This document shows, in pieces, positions 59,243 to 64,000 of a DNA stretch of 64,000 bases (positions are counted from its first letter, which is position 1; the number at the start of each line of letters is the position of its first letter). Location: NCBI RefSeq assembly GCF_022524485.1, contig NZ_JAKXMK010000032.1:1-64000 (forward strand). The letters are read 5' to 3'. The translations under genes were made by a program, and so were the position numbers. The DNA comes from Pseudonocardia alaniniphila (lineage in GTDB: Bacteria; Actinomycetota; Actinomycetes; Mycobacteriales; Pseudonocardiaceae). Under the pieces are notes generated by a model, which made no database searches, was not told the DNA's origin, and saw nothing but the letters and a program-made list of their open reading frames with translations.

Positions 59243-60168
59243 CCGACGGGCGGGAGCGGCCAGGGCCGAACTTCGTCCCCCTGCGCTACCGCGGGGTCTC
59301 GGTTGCGACGGTCCCGCCGGACGTCGCGCTCGACGAGGCTGCGTTGCGCGATCACTTCACAGGTCGCGACGCCTATCGCCGTACCCGGTTCGTCGTGGCG
59401 CGCCGCGATCCCGACACTCCGGGCCCGACCGCGCTGCTACGGATCGGCCGCGCCGCGGAAGGCCCCCTGTTCTCGCCGGTCGTCGCCGTGTCGATGCTCG
59501 CCGGACCGCAGGAGTGCGCCTACGTCGTCGAGCCCGACGCCGACACCGGCATCCCCTCCGTCCTGGCGGCGGTGGCGGCCGAGCGGGCGCCCGGGGTGTA
59601 CGCGGTGGTGGTGCAGGGCCGGTACTCGCACGTCAACTTCATCATCGACCCGCAGCCGTTGCGCATCGCCGTGCGCGATGTCGTGCCGCCGGAACCCGCC
59701 AAGCTCGTGGACCAGGCCCGGCGGGTCGTCGCGGTCACGGAGGACCTCCCACCCGTCGAGATCGTGCCGGAGCCGGTGCGGTTGGCCGACCTGGCCGGGC
59801 AACGGCCGGCCGGTCACTACCTGCTGCCGTGCCGGGGCTCCGGTGCGGAGGTGCCGGGAGCGCAGGTGTCCTACCTCGACGAGCACCCGGAACGCGCGGA
59901 CTGGACGTTGCTCGGGTGCACACGGTCGCAGCAGATCCACCGGCACTTCTACGGTGGCGACGTACCGACCGTCGACTTCTGCCCGAAGCAGACGCTGGCG
60001 GGCTCCCGCCCTCCGCAACCGGTCCTCGCCAAGTGCTGCCTGCAGGAGGAGCACATCGAGATCGGGGACGGCTGGGCGACGGTGCCGTGGGGGTCCTCGC
60101 TGGACCTGGTGCGTGAGGCGCTCCGCGGCCTCGCCGAGCGGGAGGCCCCGCCGTGGCGACCAGGCTGA
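59239..60168 (+). CDS. Cys-rich protein of unknown function inside the coenzyme-M-type operon
   Basis: The 309-aa protein starts at a GTG overlapping the comA stop (GTGA) and ends 16 bases inside the next gene. It is soluble and alpha/beta-like. The N-terminal half has VVVQGRYSHVNFIIDPQPLR (124-143). The C-terminal half clusters Cys227 (LLGCTRSQQIHRHFYGG), His234, His236, Cys248 (TVDFCPKQTL) and Cys266-Cys267 (AKCCLQEEHIEIG), enough to bind a metal or carry a persulfide. It ends in a helix. I do not recognise it as XcbB, C, D or E; it may belong to a DUF7714-type family. Its fixed place argues for a real role in the pathway, such as decarboxylation, sulfur transfer, reduction or scaffolding. 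Confidence 0.8.
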   Translation: MTDGRERPGPNFVPLRYRGVSVATVPPDVALDEAALRDHFTGRDAYRRTRFVVARRDPDTPGPTALLRIGRAAEGPLFSPVVAVSMLAGPQECAYVVEPDADTGIPSVLAAVAAERAPGVYAVVVQGRYSHVNFIIDPQPLRIAVRDVVPPEPAKLVDQARRVVAVTEDLPPVEIVPEPVRLADLAGQRPAGHYLLPCRGSGAEVPGAQVSYLDEHPERADWTLLGCTRSQQIHRHFYGGDVPTVDFCPKQTLAGSRPPQPVLAKCCLQEEHIEIGDGWATVPWGSSLDLVREALRGLAEREAPPWRPG

Positions 60169-61514
60169 GCTCGTCGCGCCTCTACGGGCACCTGTGGGGC
60201 ACCGCGGAATCGGACGCCCTGTTCGACGAGCCGGCGATGCTCCAGACGTGGCTCGACATCCTCGCCGCGCTGGCTCGCGCCCAGGCCTCGCTCGGCATCG
60301 TCCCGGCCGCTGCGGCGCGGGAGATCGCGGCCCACGCGCGAGTGGAGGCGCTCGACCTGGAGTACGTGGCCGAGCAGACCAGGCTCACGTCGCACTCGAC
60401 GCTCGGCCTGATCCGCGGCCTGCAGCGCGTGCTGCCGGAGGGTGCACGCGAGCACGTCTACGTGGGCGCGACCGTTCAGGACATCACCGACACGTGGTTC
60501 GGCACGCTGATGCGCGACGTCGGTGCGATCGTCTGGCGCGACCTGCGGGCCTGCGAGGCGCGGCTGCTGGAACTCGCGGCGCAGCACCGCGACACGATCA
60601 TGGCCGGACGCACGCACGGGCAGCCCGGATCGCCGATCACGTTCGGCTTCAAGGTCGCGTCCTGGGCGGACGAGGTGCGCCGCCACGTCGACCGCATGCG
60701 TGAGGGACGGGACCGGTGGTGCGCCGGGCAGCTCGCGGGCGCGGTCGGGGCACTGGCGTTCTACGGGCCTGACGGGCCTGAGCTGCGGGCCCGGTTCTGC
60801 GCTGAAGTCGGTCTGCAGGATCCCGGGATCTCGTGGCTCACCGCGCGGGACCGCGTGGCCGAGTTCGGCACGGTGCTCGCGATGATCTGCGGGACCCTGG
60901 CGCGGATCGGCGTCGAGGTCTACGAGCTGTCCCGGCCGGAGATCGGCGAGCTGGCCGAGCCCACGCCCAGCGGTGCGGTCAGCAGCATCACGATGCCGCA
61001 CAAGCGCAACCCGGAGGCGAGCGAGCATCTTGACACGCTCGCGCGGCTCGCGCGGGCCTCGTCCGCGGTGCTGGTGGAGGGCATGGTCGGCGGTCACGAG
61101 CGAGACGGGCGTTCGTGGAAGGCGGAGTGGATCGCGCTGCCGGAGGTCTGCCAGCTCACGGCGGTGGCGCTGCAACTGGCCCGGCGCCTGCTGGACGGGA
61201 TCGAGGTGCATCCCGAGGCGATGGCCGCCGCCGTCGAACGGTTCGGCGGGCTCGGCTCCGAGCGGGTCCTCGCCGGCCTGACCACGCGCCTGGGCAGATA
61301 CCGGGCCCAGCAGGCCCTGCACGAGGTGTTGCGCGAGGAGGGCACCACTGTCGTGGATCTGCCGGACGCCCTGGCTCGCCGGGGACTCGCCACCACGGAG
61401 GAGGTGCGGAGCTGGGGCACCTCGGCAGCCGTCGAGACGGCCGCGCGGATGGTCGACGGCGTGCTCGCCCGGGCTCACGCGGCGCGGGGGGCCGAACCGG
61501 AGATCTGGCGATGA
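60153..61514 (+). CDS. Aspartase/fumarase-superfamily lyase (PurB/CMLE-like; XcbC/D candidate)
   Basis: The 453-aa protein starts at a GTG 16 bases inside the preceding gene. Superfamily regions: TSHSTLGLIRGLQ, YVGATVQDITDT (103-114), MAGRTHGQPGSP with Thr154-His155, and the signature loop SSITMPHKRNPEASE (277-291). In the canonical GSSxMPxKxN signature the second Ser (catalytic base) directly precedes xMP; here that position is Ile279. It resembles adenylosuccinate lyase and carboxymuconate cycloisomerase but lies between ComA and a PLP enzyme. The likely role is beta-elimination on phosphosulfolactate or a later sulfonate intermediate of coenzyme M synthesis. Confidence 0.85.
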   Translation: MATRLSSSRLYGHLWGTAESDALFDEPAMLQTWLDILAALARAQASLGIVPAAAAREIAAHARVEALDLEYVAEQTRLTSHSTLGLIRGLQRVLPEGAREHVYVGATVQDITDTWFGTLMRDVGAIVWRDLRACEARLLELAAQHRDTIMAGRTHGQPGSPITFGFKVASWADEVRRHVDRMREGRDRWCAGQLAGAVGALAFYGPDGPELRARFCAEVGLQDPGISWLTARDRVAEFGTVLAMICGTLARIGVEVYELSRPEIGELAEPTPSGAVSSITMPHKRNPEASEHLDTLARLARASSAVLVEGMVGGHERDGRSWKAEWIALPEVCQLTAVALQLARRLLDGIEVHPEAMAAAVERFGGLGSERVLAGLTTRLGRYRAQQALHEVLREEGTTVVDLPDALARRGLATTEEVRSWGTSAAVETAARMVDGVLARAHAARGAEPEIWR

Positions 61515-62536
61515 CCGCGCAGCCGGGAGAGGTACCGCAGCGGTTCCCGCTGGCCGTGCTGCCGACCCCGCTGGTGCGTGCGGAACGGCTGGAGGCCGTG
61601 CTGGGCTGCGGGACGCTGCTCGTGAAGCGGGACGACCTGAGCGGGTTCGGCGTCGCGGGCAACAAGGCGCGCGCCCTGGAGTACCTGGTCGGCGCGGCAC
61701 TCGCGCAGGGCACCGAGGTGCTGGTCACCGGCGGAGGTCCCGGCTCGAACTTCGTGCCCGCCGCGGCGCTCGCGGCCCGGGCCGCGGGGCTGGACTGCGA
61801 GATCGTGCTCTGGGGCGACCCACACGGGGCGACCAACGTCGCGATCGCGGAGGCGGCGGGAGCGCGCATCCTCCCCACCGGCCGCTACGACCGCGAGGAG
61901 GTCGACGTGCTGGCCGCGCAACGGGCCGCAGAGCTGACGCTGGCCGGTCGGCCCGCCACCGCGGTACCCCGCGGCGGTTCCACGCCGATCGGGGCGCTCG
62001 GGTTCGCGGACGCGGCGGCCGAGCTGATGGGACAGCTCTCGGATGCGCCGCCACCCGTGGAGGTCGTGCTGCCTCTGGGCTCGGGCGGCAGCTGCGCGGG
62101 GTTGCTCGCGGGCCTCGCCGCCGCCGGTGCCACCTTCCCGGTCGTCGCGGTCTCGGTGAGCCGGCCTCCCGAGGACGTGCGGCGGACGGTACTGGCGATG
62201 GCCCGTGAGTGTGCGGCCTTGCGCGGCACGACGGCGCCCACGTCCGACCAGCTCGAACTGGTCGACGCGCGCGGGGAGGGCTTCGGCACGGCGACGGAAC
62301 AGGAACGGCGACGTGCCCGGCTGGCTCTGCACACCGAGGGCCTGTTCCTCGACACCACCTACGGCGCGGAGGCGTTCAGCGTGGCGGTCGACCGGCTGCT
62401 GGGCAGGCCGCCGGGCCCCGTGGTGTGGTGGCACACCGGCGGGCTCGTGCCCGCTGTCGCTCACGTGACGGGCGCAGGGCCGTCCGGAGGTGCCCCGGCG
62501 CCCGCGATGGAACTCGACGGAGGAGCACGACGATGA
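61511..62536 (+). CDS. PLP-dependent D-cysteine-desulfhydrase-like enzyme (XcbE-type)
   Basis: The 341-aa fold-type II PLP enzyme has its Schiff-base Lys52 in GFGVAGNKARALEYL, the pyrophosphate-type loop LPLGSGGSCAGLLAGL and the substrate loop TGGGPGSNFVPAAALAA (73-89). In ACC deaminase and D-cysteine desulfhydrase the last motif reads SNH; here it is Ser79-Asn80-Phe81, which suggests altered chemistry. ATG overlaps the preceding stop and its own stop overlaps the next ATG. XcbE1 in Xanthobacter is also a D-cysteine-desulfhydrase homologue. It is the natural candidate for bringing in the thiol sulfur from cysteine. Confidence 0.85.
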   Translation: MTAQPGEVPQRFPLAVLPTPLVRAERLEAVLGCGTLLVKRDDLSGFGVAGNKARALEYLVGAALAQGTEVLVTGGGPGSNFVPAAALAARAAGLDCEIVLWGDPHGATNVAIAEAAGARILPTGRYDREEVDVLAAQRAAELTLAGRPATAVPRGGSTPIGALGFADAAAELMGQLSDAPPPVEVVLPLGSGGSCAGLLAGLAAAGATFPVVAVSVSRPPEDVRRTVLAMARECAALRGTTAPTSDQLELVDARGEGFGTATEQERRRARLALHTEGLFLDTTYGAEAFSVAVDRLLGRPPGPVVWWHTGGLVPAVAHVTGAGPSGGAPAPAMELDGGARR

Positions 62537-64000
62537 GCACGTCCGCCCGCCCCGTCCGCCGGTCGCGCCCGGAGGGCTTCCCCGAGAACGGCCCGGCGCC
62601 CGAGCTGATCGAGTCGGGGTTCGCGCTGGAGAACGCCGACGCGGCCTTCCTGCACCACGGGCTCAACCTCGCCGACCTCGCGCACGTGCTCGACCTGGCC
62701 CGTCGCGGCATCATCCCGGCCGACGCACGGCGGGCGTTGCTGGCCGCGCTGCTCGACGTCGTCGAGATCGCGCCGGAGGACTTCCCCTACGACCCCGCGT
62801 ACGGGGAGCCCTACAACTCACGCGAGCGCTATCTCGTGTCCCGGCTCGGCGACGTCGCAGGCTGGCTCCACGCCGGACGGCCCCGGCGGGAGGCGGCGCG
62901 GGTGGCGTTGCGGCTGCACCTGCGCGCGCAGCTCGCCGATCTCGTCCGGCTGACGGTCGGCACTGTTTCGGACATCGTCGACCGGGCCGAGGAGCACGCT
63001 GCCACGCTGCTGCCGGACCAGACCTACCTGCAGCAGGCGCAACCGTCGACGTTCGGGCACTACCTCCTCTCCTTCGCCTATCCCGCGGTGCGCGACGCCC
63101 GCCGCCTGCTCGACGAGCTGGACGGAATCGACACCAGCCCGGGCGGCGCAGGCTGCGTGAACGGCACCCGGCTGCTCGACGACCGCGATCCGGTGGCGGC
63201 CGCGCTGGGTTTCCGCGAGGTCATCGCGCACACCCGGGACGCGATGTGGCAGGTCGACGGCCTGATCCACATACTGGCGACGACGTCGAGCCTGCTCTCG
63301 AACTTCTCGAAGGTGGCAGAGGATCTGGAGATCTTCTCCTCGAGCGAGTTCGACTTCGTCGACCTCGACGACGCCTACAGCCGCTCCAGCATCCTCATGC
63401 CACAGAAGCGCAACCCCTACTCGCTGGCGATCATCCGGGGCGCGTCCGGCGTGGTCATCGGCAGGCTCACGGGCTTCCTGGCGGTGACCAAGAGCCCGTC
63501 CGCACGCAGCGACAACCTGATCTTCGCCTACGGCGAGGTGCCGCGCGCGCTCGACCTGAGCCAGCGCATCACCAGGCTGACCGGGGGAGTGATCCGCACG
63601 CTGCGGGTCAACCCGGAGCGGATGCGGGAGGAGCTCGACCGCGGCTACACGCAGGCCACGGACCTGGCCGAGCACCTGGTCGGGCTGGTCGGGGTGGACT
63701 ACCGGACGGCGTACGTGGTGGTCGGCAACGCGGTGCGGCAGGCGTCACGCTCGGGCATCCCCGGCCACGCGATCACCGGGGCGATGCTCGACGAGGCCGC
63801 GGTGGCGCACACGGGCCGCGGCTGGGGGCTCGCGGACGTCGATCTGGCGGATGTCCTCGATCCGCGGTCGATCGTCGCGTCCCGGCAGGCCGAGGGCGGC
63901 GCCGCGCCGGCAGCGCTGGCCGCGATGATCGCCGGCCTGCGGGAGGTGCTCGTGGAGCTCGGGGCCGCCGCCGACCAGCGGACCGCGGGCTTCGCGGCGG
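62533..64000 (+). CDS. Aspartase/fumarase-superfamily lyase (ArgH-like; XcbC/D candidate), 3' end outside the window
   Basis: The first 489 codons are in the window. The ATG overlaps the preceding stop (ATGA). It resembles argininosuccinate lyase in YNSRERYLVSRLGD, LQQAQPSTFGHYLLSFAYP, ILATTSSLLSNFSKVAEDLEIFSS and the loop RSSILMPQKRNPYSLAI (284-300). Deviations: the usual GGRF head is absent; the catalytic Thr-His pair of THLQxAQP is Thr164-Tyr165; and the catalytic Ser of the signature loop is Ile287. It is therefore unlikely to make arginine. Together with the other lyase it gives the pair expected for XcbC1 and XcbD1, but I cannot tell which is which. Confidence 0.85.
   Translation, partial: MSTSARPVRRSRPEGFPENGPAPELIESGFALENADAAFLHHGLNLADLAHVLDLARRGIIPADARRALLAALLDVVEIAPEDFPYDPAYGEPYNSRERYLVSRLGDVAGWLHAGRPRREAARVALRLHLRAQLADLVRLTVGTVSDIVDRAEEHAATLLPDQTYLQQAQPSTFGHYLLSFAYPAVRDARRLLDELDGIDTSPGGAGCVNGTRLLDDRDPVAAALGFREVIAHTRDAMWQVDGLIHILATTSSLLSNFSKVAEDLEIFSSSEFDFVDLDDAYSRSSILMPQKRNPYSLAIIRGASGVVIGRLTGFLAVTKSPSARSDNLIFAYGEVPRALDLSQRITRLTGGVIRTLRVNPERMREELDRGYTQATDLAEHLVGLVGVDYRTAYVVVGNAVRQASRSGIPGHAITGAMLDEAAVAHTGRGWGLADVDLADVLDPRSIVASRQAEGGAAPAALAAMIAGLREVLVELGAAADQRTAGFAA

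Noticed and set aside
60153..61514. Adenylosuccinate lyase (purB) of purine synthesis
   Set aside because: The catalytic signature differs from GSSxMP and the gene overlaps genes of a sulfonate pathway. No purine gene is adjacent.
62533..64000. Argininosuccinate lyase of arginine synthesis
   Set aside because: It lacks the N-terminal GGRF and the Thr-His pair and has an altered signature loop. It lies in the ComA operon with no arg genes nearby.

Overview
The window is chromosomal DNA of a high-GC actinomycete. The best guess is the Pseudonocardiaceae, but this is inferred from gene content and order; no rRNA or other taxonomic marker is present. From sigA to the TrmA-type methyltransferase (2132-17101), gene order and relative strand follow the Mycobacterium tuberculosis Rv2703-Rv2689c block as I remember it: sigA, suhB, cei, DUF4193, DUF3093, dut, DUF3710, hydrolase, OB-fold protein, DUF3159, two TrkA proteins, an APC/KimA-type transporter and TrmA. 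Two differences stand out: ppgK is missing, and an APH-fold gene is inserted beside cei. GTG and TTG starts are common, and so are 1-4 base stop/start overlaps, which mark many translationally coupled operons. I saw no tRNA, rRNA, insertion sequence, prophage or CRISPR array.

Layout. 1-137: 5' end of an MHS-type transporter. 138-853: no supportable gene. 854-1912: secreted beta-helix protein. 2132-17101: the conserved housekeeping block. 17182-18946: hot-dog dehydratase and alpha/beta hydrolase. 19085-22602: copper amine oxidase coupled to an amine/amino-acid permease. 22822-24599: ECF sigma factor coupled to a membrane-anchored protein. 24682-30034: tex, a HAD phosphatase and a DEAD-box helicase. 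30035-30372: a gene-free stretch with three copies of a 96-bp element. 30373-32901: icd and a helix-turn-helix/citrate-synthase-like protein that lacks the catalytic residues. 33055-39663: a divergent catabolic operon (decarboxylating dehydrogenase, two transporters, metallo-hydrolase, Ldh-type dehydrogenase, lactonase), followed by ilvD. 41463-46036: DsbA-like protein, cystathionine beta-synthase, methyltransferase, aroE and an SDR. 46105-50845: PucR-type regulator and a 2-oxoacid dehydrogenase E1alpha/E1beta/E2 operon. 51007-54659: THI5-like ABC importer. 54640-57929: acetyltransferase, DUF309, dipeptidase and OsmC genes.

The most interesting part is the right end (58457 to beyond 64000). 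It is a tightly overlapping operon made of a ComA-type phosphosulfolactate synthase, a Cys-rich protein of unknown function, an aspartase/fumarase-superfamily lyase, a D-cysteine-desulfhydrase-like PLP enzyme and a second aspartase/fumarase-superfamily lyase. Apart from the Cys-rich protein, this is the enzyme set described for bacterial coenzyme M biosynthesis in Xanthobacter autotrophicus Py2 (XcbB1/C1/D1/E1). The unknown gene is locked into the operon by overlaps and is a candidate for a missing step. Both lyases depart from their superfamily signatures. A second system worth attention is the citrate-synthase-like pseudoenzyme fused to a DNA-binding domain. It lies between icd and the divergent catabolic operon, next to a cluster of TTGATT motifs.
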